Shown here in pieces: positions 1-8,163 of a stretch of 45,142 bases of DNA (position 1 is its first letter; every line of letters starts with the position of its first letter). Location: the NCBI GenBank assembly GCA_902603055.1, contig CACKTD010000008.1, positions 1 through 45,142 of the forward strand, in the 5' to 3' direction. The notes beneath the pieces are model-generated. The model saw only the letters and a program-made list of their open reading frames with translations, made no database searches and was not told the DNA's origin. The stretch comes from Coxiellaceae bacterium (lineage in GTDB: Bacteria > Pseudomonadota > Gammaproteobacteria > Comchoanobacterales > Comchoanobacteraceae). Made by a program: the position numbers and the translations under genes.

Positions 1-1
1 A

Positions 2-634
2 CAGCTAAGTCGTTCGGGGTATCACGACTTTTTAAAAGATAACCTTATACACATGACGAATATATTTTCTGAAATTGAAAAAAACAACTTATGTAATTTT
101 AAATCTAAGCAATCAACAAGTGAATATATAAAGAATCTTTATGCCTTGAGTAAATCAAAAGAGCCGATTGATCAGATCCAGCATGTATACTGTCAATCTT
201 GGCTTGTAGAGGATTTGCTTATGAAAGCAGATAAAATGAGTATGGCTACTTCATTAGAGTTGCGAGTTCCTTTTCTGGACCATAAACTTGTTGAGTGGGC
301 AACTGAGCTCCCTTTAAAATACAAAGTAGGATCATTTTTGGAAGGTTTTTCAACCAAAAAAATTGTGCGAAATTTTGCAAAAAAGAGATTGCCTGATGAG
401 ATCATCAATCGTCCGAAACAAGGTTTTCCTGTGCCAGCTTACAAATGGTTGGCAGAAGGTGAAATTAATGAATCTCTTAGAAACAGTTTAGAAATCCTTG
501 TTCAAAAAGGAGAAATGAATGGAAAAGTCCTTTCAAAATTATTCAAAGAACTTCCCTTTGTAAAAATAGAAAATCAACATAAAATATGGAATTTAATTAT
601 TTACGCTAAATGGTTAAAAAAATGGATACACTAA
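2..634 (+). CDS. asnB: Asparagine synthetase (glutamine-hydrolysing), C-terminal part
   Basis: C-terminal end of a class B asparagine synthetase, the ATP-dependent synthetase domain that amidates aspartate; relatives in polysaccharide clusters often amidate sugar-linked carboxylates. The frame is open to the left edge (codons from base 2 read QLSRSGYHDFLKDN without a stop), so the gene begins outside the window; the internal ATG at 53 is not a real start. Family signature seen: DLLMKADKMSMATSLELRVP followed by FLDHKLVEW, and the RPKQGFPVP segment near the C-terminus. The stop at 632-634 lies inside the next gene, so the two are probably co-transcribed. The glycosyltransferase neighbour suggests a role in surface glycan synthesis; that role is inferred. 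Confidence 0.9.
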   Translation, partial: QLSRSGYHDFLKDNLIHMTNIFSEIEKNNLCNFKSKQSTSEYIKNLYALSKSKEPIDQIQHVYCQSWLVEDLLMKADKMSMATSLELRVPFLDHKLVEWATELPLKYKVGSFLEGFSTKKIVRNFAKKRLPDEIINRPKQGFPVPAYKWLAEGEINESLRNSLEILVQKGEMNGKVLSKLFKELPFVKIENQHKIWNLIIYAKWLKKWIH

Positions 635-1836
635 AAAAGGTTTTATTTTTAACTTATTGCTATCCGCCACAAAAGTATCCAAGATCTATACAGGTCAGTC
701 ACTTGCATAACGCGATAAAGCAAAAATTCGCTATTAAGATCATTACATCTGAATCAGAAAGCAATAATGATGATACGCTTTTAACATTTACTAAGCTTAT
801 TAATGTGGAAAAAGCTCATAAATCTTATTTAACAAAATTTGTTGAGGAAGCTCGAGGAGACAAAATCAAAAAAGCACTGTTACCAGATCATGCATATCTA
901 TGGCATTTAGATCTCTTAAATAAATCTCAAGAAGTTATAGACACTTTTAAACCAGATACTGTTATAACGTTTGGTCAGCCTATGTCAACACATATTACGG
1001 GGCTAAAACTTAAGAAGAAATATCCAGAGATAAAATGGATTGCGCATTTTAGTGATCCTTGGGTTGATAATATTTTCAATGATTACAATCTTTGGACAGG
1101 ATTTATTAACAACTATTACCAAAATAAAGTTCTTAGAAGTTGTGATAATGCCTTGTTTACATCTGAAGATACCATTGATTTTGTAACTAAAAAATATCCA
1201 CTAAGTGTTCGCAAAAAATCAATTTATCTTCCACATATTTTTGATGATTCTTTACCTCAAAAAAAAGAACAAACGGAATCTAGTTGTTTTACTATCCGTT
1301 ATCTTGGTAATTTTTATGGGCAACGTAAGCCTAAATGTTTATTTGAGGCAATTAAGAGTTTACCCGATTTAGAAACTAAAAATTTACGTATTGAGCTGAT
1401 TGGTGGTTCAGATCAAGATATTTCTGATTATATAAAAGCATATAACCTTGAACACCTTGTTTTTCTAAAAAAACCTATAACTTATTTAGAATCCTTGTAT
1501 CTTATGCAAAATACAGATTTGTTATTAATAATCGATGCTCCAACAGAAATGAGTCCCTTTTTACCCAGTAAGCTCATTGATTATATCGGAGTAAATAAAC
1601 CTATCTTTGGTATCACACCGCCAGGAACAACACAAAAATTAATAGAAGAAATGGGGTTTTTATTTGCTCACCCTAATAATCCTACAGAGATTGCTGACCA
1701 ATTAGCAAACATGATAAAAAAAGTTAAATCTGGCAAAATAAAAAGTATTCCTAATTCTATTAGAAATAGATTCAGTAGAGAAAATGTTGGATGTCAAATG
1801 ACAGATATTATCAATAAAGTTTGTGAATCTAGCTAA
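610..1836 (+). CDS. Glycosyltransferase, family 4-like
   Basis: Probable cytoplasmic GT-B glycosyltransferase of about 408 residues. The N-terminal half has the GT4-like Rossmann features, with a TYCYPPQKYPRS start typical of the glycine-poor loop in this family and an IAHFSDPWVDN motif around residue 150. The C-terminal half has the sugar-nucleotide part (TIRYLGNFYGQRKP, then LPSKLIDYIG near residue 320, equivalent to the P-SK-EY motif of GT4 enzymes). Start at 610 or at the second ATG, 622; neither has a clear ribosome binding site. It overlaps the asparagine synthetase by about 25 bases, implying an operon. Acceptor and donor sugars cannot be read from the sequence. Confidence 0.85.
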   Translation: MVKKMDTLKKVLFLTYCYPPQKYPRSIQVSHLHNAIKQKFAIKIITSESESNNDDTLLTFTKLINVEKAHKSYLTKFVEEARGDKIKKALLPDHAYLWHLDLLNKSQEVIDTFKPDTVITFGQPMSTHITGLKLKKKYPEIKWIAHFSDPWVDNIFNDYNLWTGFINNYYQNKVLRSCDNALFTSEDTIDFVTKKYPLSVRKKSIYLPHIFDDSLPQKKEQTESSCFTIRYLGNFYGQRKPKCLFEAIKSLPDLETKNLRIELIGGSDQDISDYIKAYNLEHLVFLKKPITYLESLYLMQNTDLLLIIDAPTEMSPFLPSKLIDYIGVNKPIFGITPPGTTQKLIEEMGFLFAHPNNPTEIADQLANMIKKVKSGKIKSIPNSIRNRFSRENVGCQMTDIINKVCESS

Positions 1837-1947
1837 TATGCTTAAGCTTATCTCTCCCTACCAACCCCATTGAGAGCAGAAAATTCTGCCAACTCATCCC
1901 CTCCACACCTTCAAACTCTTAAAACCTTATATATAATTGACAGAGTT

Positions 1948-1975
1948 TTGCATCAAATATTGAATATGTTATGAT
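1948..1975 (+). promoter_or_regulatory. Predicted promoter of the CobW-family gene
   Basis: TTGCAT (1948-1953) and TATGAT (1970-1975) with a 16-base spacer, 23 bases before the start codon, with a GAGAG purine stretch at 1985-1989 as a weak ribosome binding site. An alternative TTGACA lies at 1937-1942 but is too far from TATGAT. Read from base composition and spacing only. Confidence 0.5.
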
Positions 1976-1998
1976 TATTTATAAAGAGAGTTAACATA

Positions 1999-3231
1999 AT
2001 GCAAGACAAACAACAGAAATTACCAGTAACAGTTTTATCTGGCTTTCTTGGTGCTGGAAAAACCACACTACTCAATCATATTCTCAATAACCGTAAGGGA
2101 CACAAAGTAGCGGTTATTGTAAATGATATGAGTGAAGTCAATATTGATGCAGACCTTGTTGAAAAAGGTGGAAGCAATCTATCAAGAACTGAAGAAAAAC
2201 TTGTAGAAATGAGCAATGGGTGCATCTGCTGTACATTACGTGAAGATTTATTAGAACAGGTAGAAACTTTAGCTAAAGAAAACAAATTTGATTATCTTCT
2301 CATAGAAAGTACTGGAATATCTGAACCGTTACCTGTTGCAACTACCTTTGATTTTAGAGATGAAAATGGTAGTAGTTTATCTGATGTCTCTAAACTCGAT
2401 ACAATGGTTACTGTTGTAGATGCTGCAAATCTAATTAAAAACTATAGCTCCACTGAATTTCTCAGGGACAAAGGAGAGGTCGCGGGTGAAGAAGATGACC
2501 GTACCTTAGTTGACCTATTGGTAGAACAAATTGAATTTGCCAATGTGATTATATTAAATAAAATTGACTTGGTGTCGAATGAAGAGCTGAGCATTGTCAG
2601 GTCTGTTATACGAAGCTTAAATGCAAAGGCTAAAGTTATCGAAACAACTGAATCTAACGTTGATCTCAAAGATGTTATGAACACTGGCCTTTTCAACCTT
2701 GAAGAGGCCCAAGATCATCCGTTGTGGGCCCAAGAACTTTATAACTTCAATGATCACGTTCCAGAGACTGAAGAGTATGGAATCACTAGTTTTGTTTATC
2801 GTGCAAGGGAACCCTTTGATCCTGTAAAGATCCATGATTTTTTCAATACGCCATGGCCAGGTGTCGTTCGAGCAAAAGGATTTTTTTGGATTGCAAATAG
2901 ACCTGAATACGTTGGAGAAGTATCTCAAGCTGGTGCCTTTACAAGACATCAAGGTATGGGAGCTTGGTGGGTCTCTATTCCAAAAGAAGATTGGCCGGAA
3001 AGTTACGAGTTTGAGCAATCTATAAAGCGTAATTGGCATAAAGATTTTGGAGATAGAAGACAAGAAATTGTTTTTATTGGCCTAAACTCAGAAATGGATC
3101 AAGCGACACTTAAAAAACAGCTCGATTCATGTTTAATCAAGGATTACTTGGAAAATCCTGAAAAATATAAACACATATCCGATCCATTTCCAAAATGGTT
3201 TGAGCAATCAGAAGATGGGGATCTAAATTGA
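1999..3231 (+). CDS. CobW/COG0523-family GTP-dependent metallochaperone (ZigA-like)
   Basis: G3E-family P-loop GTPase of the CobW/YjiA/ZigA group, cytoplasmic proteins that deliver metal (often zinc) to client enzymes. Seen: Walker [11 protein letters not shown] at residues 14-23, the metal-binding CICC motif at 75-78 (CxCC, diagnostic for the family), ESTGISEP switch region near 104, and NKID guanine-specificity motif at 187-190. A C-terminal CobW_C domain ([22 protein letters not shown]) completes the normal 410-residue length. Stand-alone, with its own promoter. Its stop region and terminator are duplicated at 3949-4044. Many such genes are Zur-regulated; no convincing Zur box is visible here. 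Confidence 0.9.
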   Translation: MQDKQQKLPVTVLSGFLGAGKTTLLNHILNNRKGHKVAVIVNDMSEVNIDADLVEKGGSNLSRTEEKLVEMSNGCICCTLREDLLEQVETLAKENKFDYLLIESTGISEPLPVATTFDFRDENGSSLSDVSKLDTMVTVVDAANLIKNYSSTEFLRDKGEVAGEEDDRTLVDLLVEQIEFANVIILNKIDLVSNEELSIVRSVIRSLNAKAKVIETTESNVDLKDVMNTGLFNLEEAQDHPLWAQELYNFNDHVPETEEYGITSFVYRAREPFDPVKIHDFFNTPWPGVVRAKGFFWIANRPEYVGEVSQAGAFTRHQGMGAWWVSIPKEDWPESYEFEQSIKRNWHKDFGDRRQEIVFIGLNSEMDQATLKKQLDSCLIKDYLENPEKYKHISDPFPKWFEQSEDGDLN

Positions 3232-3259
3232 AGAATCACTCATAAGCATGAGTTTTTCA
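3173..3259 (+). repeat. Direct repeat copy 1: 3' end of the CobW gene plus terminator
   Basis: About 87 bases that recur in diverged form at 3958-4044, including the last 20 or so codons of the CobW gene, the stop and the hairpin. The acetyltransferase gene lies between the two copies. See the relic entry for the codon-level match. Confidence 0.85.
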
Positions 3260-3864
3260 ACATTACCACTAGTTAATAAATCTAAATGCTGAGTGATTTT
3301 TTCGACGGACCAATCCCACCATTTAAGCCTTAATAATTGCTGTATAATTTTAGGATCAAAGCGCTTTCTTATTTCTCGATGGGGATTCCCCCCTACAATA
3401 GAATATGGCTCCACGTCTTTTGTAATAACACTATTTGTTGCAAGAATTGCACCATCTCCAACCTTAATTCCTTGCATAATTGTAACACCATTACCAATCC
3501 AAACATCATTACCAATAACAGTGTCTCCTTTATTTTTTACATCCAAACTCGCCTGACTCCATGCACCACCAAACACTTTAAATGGAAAGGTCGAAAAACC
3601 ATTCAATGCATGATTGGAACCATTCATTATAAATCGTACACCTGTAGCAATTTGACAAAACTTACCAATTATTAATTTATCTGGAATAAACTCAAAAAAA
3701 TATAGAACATTTTTTCTAAAGTTTTCAACATCCTCAGGATCATCATAATAAGTGTAATCCCCTATTTCAATTTGTGGATTCTGAATAATATTTTTTAAGA
3801 AAACTGTACGCGTCACTCCGTCGATTGGATATAAGGTATTTGGGTTTGGATTATTTGATTTCAT
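3223..3864 (-). CDS. Xenobiotic acetyltransferase, Vat/CatB type (hexapeptide-repeat)
   Basis: Trimeric left-handed beta-helix acetyltransferase of the family that acetylates streptogramin A or chloramphenicol; true substrate unknown. Start chosen at the ATG at 3864 (protein begins [13 protein letters not shown], as in the family), because a GGAG lies 6 bases upstream; an ATG at 3876 is too early. Length 213 residues, family normal about 210. Seen: catalytic histidine H85 in NGSNHALNG, the [10 protein letters not shown] segment, and hexapeptide repeats ([20 protein letters not shown]). The last 12 residues ([12 protein letters not shown]) are read from the complement of the CobW terminator, and the gene overlaps the CobW stop tail-to-tail by 9 bases. 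This looks like an insertion. Whether it gives resistance is unknown. Confidence 0.88.
   Translation of the reverse strand: MKSNNPNPNTLYPIDGVTRTVFLKNIIQNPQIEIGDYTYYDDPEDVENFRKNVLYFFEFIPDKLIIGKFCQIATGVRFIMNGSNHALNGFSTFPFKVFGGAWSQASLDVKNKGDTVIGNDVWIGNGVTIMQGIKVGDGAILATNSVITKDVEPYSIVGGNPHREIRKRFDPKIIQQLLRLKWWDWSVEKITQHLDLLTSGNVEKLMLMSDSSI
3238..3257 (+). terminator. Weak rho-independent terminator of the CobW-family gene
   Basis: ACTCAT / AAGC loop / ATGAGT followed by TTTT, 7 bases after the stop codon. The stem is only 6 bp, so efficiency is uncertain, but the same structure recurs in the duplicate at 4023-4042. On the other strand it encodes the C-terminus of the acetyltransferase. Confidence 0.45.
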
Positions 3865-3948
3865 ATACAACTCCATCTTTGATTTACACTATATGAGAAA
3901 GTTTCATTTTGCATTATAACCCCACTTTTCATTTATAAATACTAATTT

Positions 3949-4017
3949 AAAATTAAGCATATATCATATCCATTTCCAAAATAGTTTGATTGATCACAGG
4001 ATGAGGATCTAAATTAA
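3949..4017 (+). pseudogene. Relic of the CobW-family gene 3' end
   Basis: Read in frame, these codons give FKIKHISYPFPK, stop, FD, stop, SQDEDLN, stop, matching the true C-terminus [22 protein letters not shown] closely but with two nonsense codons. It is followed by a second copy of the hairpin. It has no start and is not expressed as a protein. Divergence of about one base in four or five suggests an old duplication. Confidence 0.8.
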
Positions 4018-4044
4018 GAACGACTCATTGGCATGAGTTTTTCA
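3958..4044 (+). repeat. Direct repeat copy 2, with duplicated terminator hairpin
   Basis: Diverged copy of 3173-3259. The hairpin here is ACTCAT / TGGC / ATGAGT followed by TTTT at 4023-4042. The rest of the 209-base gap between the acetyltransferase start and the next gene (3865-4073) shows only AT-rich sequence that probably holds the acetyltransferase promoter. Confidence 0.85.
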
Positions 4045-4073
4045 CTATAAATTTGATAACAAAGAATTGTTCA

Positions 4074-6305
4074 CTAATGACTGGCTTTAATCAAACTAAC
4101 TTTATTAATGTTTTTAGGAGTGGCTAAACACCCACCTAATAATAACCAAAAAACACGACTATAAGACAAATCATGCACCATACCCATTACACAAAAACAA
4201 GCTGAAATTAAAAGAACCAGTCTTAATCTTGGATTTTGCCAATATCTATAATTTCTCAATGTATCTATAAACCACCGAAATGGGAAAAACATTATTATCA
4301 AAGTACCAAACAAACCAAACTCCGCCAACAACCATATCGGTACGGAATGAATCACAAGATTAGATTCTGAAATTTGACTGAATTGACTTCCCAATTTATA
4401 AAAGCCACCCAAACCAATACCAAATATCGGAGATGACATAAATGCCCTTGCACCTGCAATTAAACTTTCCCAATGATAAAGCTTTTCGGTGTAATACATA
4501 CCATAATGCAGATTCTCAGGATCTATATATGCAAAATCCTCATGTATGCTCAAAAGCCTGTAGTTCAAAATGTTTAAATTTGTTAATAAAACATTAATTA
4601 GAATAATTAATACAGTTAATAAAAAAGCTTTTTTAATAATTGCCCTTGAACAAAAATTTAATATATATGCAGCCATTATTAAAACAAGCAAAATTAAACG
4701 GGCAGCAAGTGAAGCAGTTAAATATATGGAATAAAACTGTAATACAAGCATAAATATACATAGTGTATTTCCAATTTTACTTTTATCCACAGATTTTGAT
4801 AATACAAAAGAACATGATATGGCCATCAGTGCTTGAAATGTATAAGTATTTCGATTTGCGGAATAAGCTTCAAAATTTGGTCTAATCATTAATGTCTCAA
4901 ATCCCAAACATCGTGCGTATGCAAACACTATTGCAACAATTGAGCAAACTGTTAAAGAAATGGCAACAATTTCACAAAGAATACGCCACCCTTTTAAACC
5001 AAATTCGCTTACCATAAAACCACCTACCGAAAAGTAACCCAGTATTATAAACCAACCAATCAGTCTATTTACAAATGCCCATTTTATAAAACCATAATGT
5101 ATATAACCATTCATAAAAGAAAAAAGTAATGTAATTGAAATTAAAACTAACCACCTTTCTACACCAGGCATAAATTGTACTAAACGTTGTTCTTCAGAAA
5201 TAAAATTAATTAACATCATAAAAAAGGCTATGCTTGCAATTGGATCTGCCAAATTCAATGAAAGAGTTGAAGAACCAATATTAAAGGATAATTGAAAAAA
5301 AACTAATGTAGCAACAATAAACGTCGACATAATCTTATAAATACTATTAAAATCAACCATATTATTGAACGCAACTTCCTTCTTAAATACATTTAATTTC
5401 ATTGAGTTCTTTTTAACAAGGGTAAATACAACTGAAGAAAGTACAATTGCGAATGTGGAACAAATACCAATTAATACTGAAATTGTTACAGCATCTTCTT
5501 TTGACACCCCTAACTTACCAAACACAACAACAGCACTCATTTCTCGAACACCCCATCCATTTATACTTATTGGTAATGACGCTATAAATGATACAATGGC
5601 TGATGCAGCAATAAGATTCATAAGACCAATATCTGAGTTAAAGGAATGCAATGCTACAATGAAAGCTAACCACATAATAAAGAAAGCAACCAATGTATAA
5701 AATGATAATTCTGATATTGCCTTTAAAATTAGAAATAAATGTTGAGAATTATATCCCCAATTCTTAAGATAATTTTTAAAAATAAGGAGGTTTGCCACTA
5801 ATACTATAAAAATACCAGGTATATAATAAATGTAGTCAACGGCTCTAAATATCTCAAAAAAAGTATCTTGAAACAACCAAAAGACACCCAAAACAAATGA
5901 AACGAGGCCTATTAAAAACATTATAGCTCTTTCGTATATTGAAATTAGTGCTATCAAGGTTGACTTTATACCAAGTTTTTTTAATATTGCATGTCTACCC
6001 AGTATAGTGCCAAAAAGATTAGTAAAAAAAAGTCCTGAAAACATCCCACAAATATTAGCTTCCAACGCATTTAAAAAATAACAATTTTGTTTAGTCCAAT
6101 TCAACAAGCGATATAATCTCATTGAAATAACAAGGATATTTAAACTAATTATGGAAACCAATATAAGATCAGTTAATAAAGAAACTTGGGTAAAACTAAA
6201 AATGAACAGTTTGATATTTAAATCTTTAAATACATTAAACAATAATATAATTGATACTAAAACCATGCTTAATTTTACAAAAGATATTTTTGGAAAGTTT
6301 TGCAT
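4074..6305 (-). CDS. Fusion: UPF0104/LPG-synthase-like membrane domain + O-antigen ligase/polymerase-like domain
   Basis: A 743-residue inner-membrane protein with about 18-20 hydrophobic segments. Residues 1 to about 300 resemble the UPF0104 / lysylphosphatidylglycerol-synthase transmembrane family (AglD-like, COG0392): NLFGTILGRHAILKKLG near 100 and the conserved GWGVREMSAVVVFGKLGVS near 250. After a short hydrophilic linker (VKKNSMKLNVFKKE), residues about 320-743 look like an O-antigen ligase or Wzy polymerase: NRNTYTFQALMA near 485, a periplasmic loop, then GIGLGGFYKLG near 628 and HSVPIWLLAEFGLFG. Start at 6305 has AGGAGG 12 bases upstream. The fusion links a putative lipid or glycan transporter module to a glycan-joining enzyme; function is inferred from family resemblance only. 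Confidence 0.7.
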   Translation of the reverse strand: MQNFPKISFVKLSMVLVSIILLFNVFKDLNIKLFIFSFTQVSLLTDLILVSIISLNILVISMRLYRLLNWTKQNCYFLNALEANICGMFSGLFFTNLFGTILGRHAILKKLGIKSTLIALISIYERAIMFLIGLVSFVLGVFWLFQDTFFEIFRAVDYIYYIPGIFIVLVANLLIFKNYLKNWGYNSQHLFLILKAISELSFYTLVAFFIMWLAFIVALHSFNSDIGLMNLIAASAIVSFIASLPISINGWGVREMSAVVVFGKLGVSKEDAVTISVLIGICSTFAIVLSSVVFTLVKKNSMKLNVFKKEVAFNNMVDFNSIYKIMSTFIVATLVFFQLSFNIGSSTLSLNLADPIASIAFFMMLINFISEEQRLVQFMPGVERWLVLISITLLFSFMNGYIHYGFIKWAFVNRLIGWFIILGYFSVGGFMVSEFGLKGWRILCEIVAISLTVCSIVAIVFAYARCLGFETLMIRPNFEAYSANRNTYTFQALMAISCSFVLSKSVDKSKIGNTLCIFMLVLQFYSIYLTASLAARLILLVLIMAAYILNFCSRAIIKKAFLLTVLIILINVLLTNLNILNYRLLSIHEDFAYIDPENLHYGMYYTEKLYHWESLIAGARAFMSSPIFGIGLGGFYKLGSQFSQISESNLVIHSVPIWLLAEFGLFGTLIIMFFPFRWFIDTLRNYRYWQNPRLRLVLLISACFCVMGMVHDLSYSRVFWLLLGGCLATPKNINKVSLIKASH

Positions 6306-6432
6306 TCAGATTATTTGCCTCCTAATACAAGGATAACGAATAACATTGTATTTTCAAATTTTGTATTGAAATATCGAAATTATTTTTTGTTTTCATTTTA
6401 TATCTTTTAGCGTAAAATAAGATTTCCTTGAT

Positions 6433-7743
6433 ATGATTACTTTTTATAAAAAACACTATTTTAATACCTATAAATTCAATGAAATAAACTTGGCATACTT
6501 CACTTTTGTTAGTTTATTTTTAATAAATTTTGCTTTGTTTTATCCTGGTTTATTATCTGCGGACTCGTTCTCTATTCTTGGAAATGCAAAAGCACATACT
6601 TATGGTGATCACCACCCTCCTTTAATGGGGCTTGTTTGGCACTATCTACTTTTCATATGTGATGGTCCCCTTTTAATGTATCTATATAACCTTATCTGCT
6701 TATGGAGTACTGTCTATATAATGGCTTTTCGAATATTTCGAAACTCTCCAATAAAATGGTACTTTTTAATGATGCCCTTTTTTCCACAAATACTTGTTTA
6801 TTCTGGTTATATTTGGAAAGATATTATATTCACATTTACCTATGGGCTATTAAGTGCATGGCTCATTGATTACCAAATTCATAATCAGAAAATGAATATT
6901 GGGAAGATGTTTGTGTTTTTATCACTTCTTTTTTATGCAACATCTGTTAAATATCAGGCTAGGTTTATTTGTCCTGGTATGTTGTTTTGGTTTTTTTATG
7001 TTAATTTTAATTTCAAGGTACTTAGATTACTATTAATCAGTAGTCTTGCAGGCTTTACAATGAATCAAACTATTAATTTGGTTAATTATAAAGTTACCAA
7101 TAATGGTCTACAAGCTAACCATGCATGGCAGTATAGAGATATTTTTGATTTATCAGGTATGAGTGTCTACCAACAAAAAATACTTCTACCCTCTTTTTTA
7201 ATTAGAAATGATAGAGTAAGCTTAGAAAAAATAATACAACACTATGAGCTAGCTTGGGAGCCTCTTGTTGTTTATGAACATTCTCCATTGAGGGCAACAT
7301 CTAACTTAAATGAACGTAATCTACTACACACACATTGGTTAAAAACAATACGAAAGTATCCACTTGCGTATATTAAACATCGTTTTTATGTGATGGGTCG
7401 AGGGATGTTAATTAGTTCCCCAGGTAAGGGATATCTTGATACATACTTCCCTTCTTTTAGTAGAATTGGACACTTATGTGCTTATATATTTTTGTTACCA
7501 CTACAAATAATATGTTTGTATTTTAGTTATAGGGCCCTTTCAAACAGGAATAGTTTTATTGCAAAGTCTGCATTTATAGCAATTATGACATCTTCTATGA
7601 GTCTTTATTTAATTGGTGCTTTATTGATTTTTTCTTTAGCAGGTGTTCCCAGATATATTTATTTTAGCTTTTTTATGTTTTTTCTTTCGTTTCCGTTTTC
7701 TTTAGTTTGTGTTCCGAATTTTAAGTCACTAGCAATTCGATAA
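6433..7743 (+). CDS. GT-C-like polytopic membrane protein
   Basis: A 436-residue integral membrane protein with about 10 hydrophobic segments. The first extracytoplasmic loop carries SADSF (42-46) and DHHPP (59-63), a layout seen in GT-C membrane glycosyltransferase-like families (DUF6020-type) where an Asp and a nearby HxP motif sit after the first helix. A WKDIIF segment follows in helix 4. Divergent from the ligase fusion, with a shared 127-base intergenic region (6306-6432). No ribosome binding site is obvious; a TAAAAT box lies at 6413-6418. Likely takes part in the surface glycan pathway of its neighbours. The exact family is uncertain. Confidence 0.55.
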   Translation: MITFYKKHYFNTYKFNEINLAYFTFVSLFLINFALFYPGLLSADSFSILGNAKAHTYGDHHPPLMGLVWHYLLFICDGPLLMYLYNLICLWSTVYIMAFRIFRNSPIKWYFLMMPFFPQILVYSGYIWKDIIFTFTYGLLSAWLIDYQIHNQKMNIGKMFVFLSLLFYATSVKYQARFICPGMLFWFFYVNFNFKVLRLLLISSLAGFTMNQTINLVNYKVTNNGLQANHAWQYRDIFDLSGMSVYQQKILLPSFLIRNDRVSLEKIIQHYELAWEPLVVYEHSPLRATSNLNERNLLHTHWLKTIRKYPLAYIKHRFYVMGRGMLISSPGKGYLDTYFPSFSRIGHLCAYIFLLPLQIICLYFSYRALSNRNSFIAKSAFIAIMTSSMSLYLIGALLIFSLAGVPRYIYFSFFMFFLSFPFSLVCVPNFKSLAIR

Positions 7744-7834
7744 TCTGATAAAAAAATCATCTAGTAACTTTCTTAAATAATTCACTTTGGCTAAGAAGAC
7801 TGAGAACATGCTTTGGCCTGTTTTTCTCCTTTTT

Positions 7835-8134
7835 CACAAATTTTATCAATAAGTTTTAAAAATGCGCTTTAATTCAAATACCAATTACAATACTTGATAT
7901 TTAAATATTCTTCTAGACCGTATTTAGAGCCCTCACGCCCAAAACCAGAGTATTTCACGCCACCAAAAGGACACTTGGCATTTGATATAATTCCTCTGTT
8001 AATATCCACCATCCCATAGGCTAAAGCTGCAGAAATGCGTTCTAATCTTACAAAGTCTCGACCAAACAAATATGAGGCGAGCCCTGCTTTAGTATCATTT
8101 GCTTTCTTAATAACATCTTTGTCTTCTCTAAATG
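7835..8134 (-). repeat. Direct repeat copy 1: duplicated 3' end of the aldehyde dehydrogenase gene
   Basis: 300 bases matching 9762-10062 at about 97% (I count seven or so substitutions plus a single-base indel near the outer edge). It includes the last 89 or so codons and about 30 bases after the stop. The homology ends abruptly at 8134 just beyond the oxidoreductase stop. Confidence 0.93.
7869..8134 (-). pseudogene. 3' fragment of aldehyde dehydrogenase
   Basis: Encodes an intact reading frame for the last 85-90 residues of the dehydrogenase at 9797 (FREDKDVIKKANDTKAG through EYLNIKYCNWYLN) with three amino-acid changes seen (for example GMVDINRGIISN versus GMVGINTGMISN). It lacks the coenzyme and catalytic domains. 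The nominal ATG at 8178-8180 belongs to unrelated sequence inside the oxidoreductase gene. Lying just downstream of that gene, it marks the far end of a duplicated segment and is not expected to be functional. Confidence 0.92.
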
Positions 8135-8163
8135 AGTACATGTTAAATCGAAATTTACAAGTA

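Noticed and set aside
1872-1893. Terminator after the first glycosyltransferase
   Set aside because: GCAGAA-AA-TTCTGC forms a short hairpin but lacks a T-run; kept out as unsupported. The 162-base gap otherwise holds only a C-rich stretch and the CobW promoter.
1960-1990. Zur box upstream of the CobW-family gene
   Set aside because: One half (ATGTTATGAT) resembles a Zur half-site but the second half does not match; not a palindrome.
2617-3063. Minus-strand open frame of 148 codons opposite the CobW gene
   Set aside because: It lies wholly inside a gene with clear family motifs, has no ribosome site, and its composition is that of an antisense shadow. The same holds for 2076-2285 and 2442-2696.
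7744-7868. Small gene between the GT-C-like protein and the dehydrogenase fragment
   Set aside because: No frame with a start and ribosome site; the region only contains the outer edge of the direct repeat.
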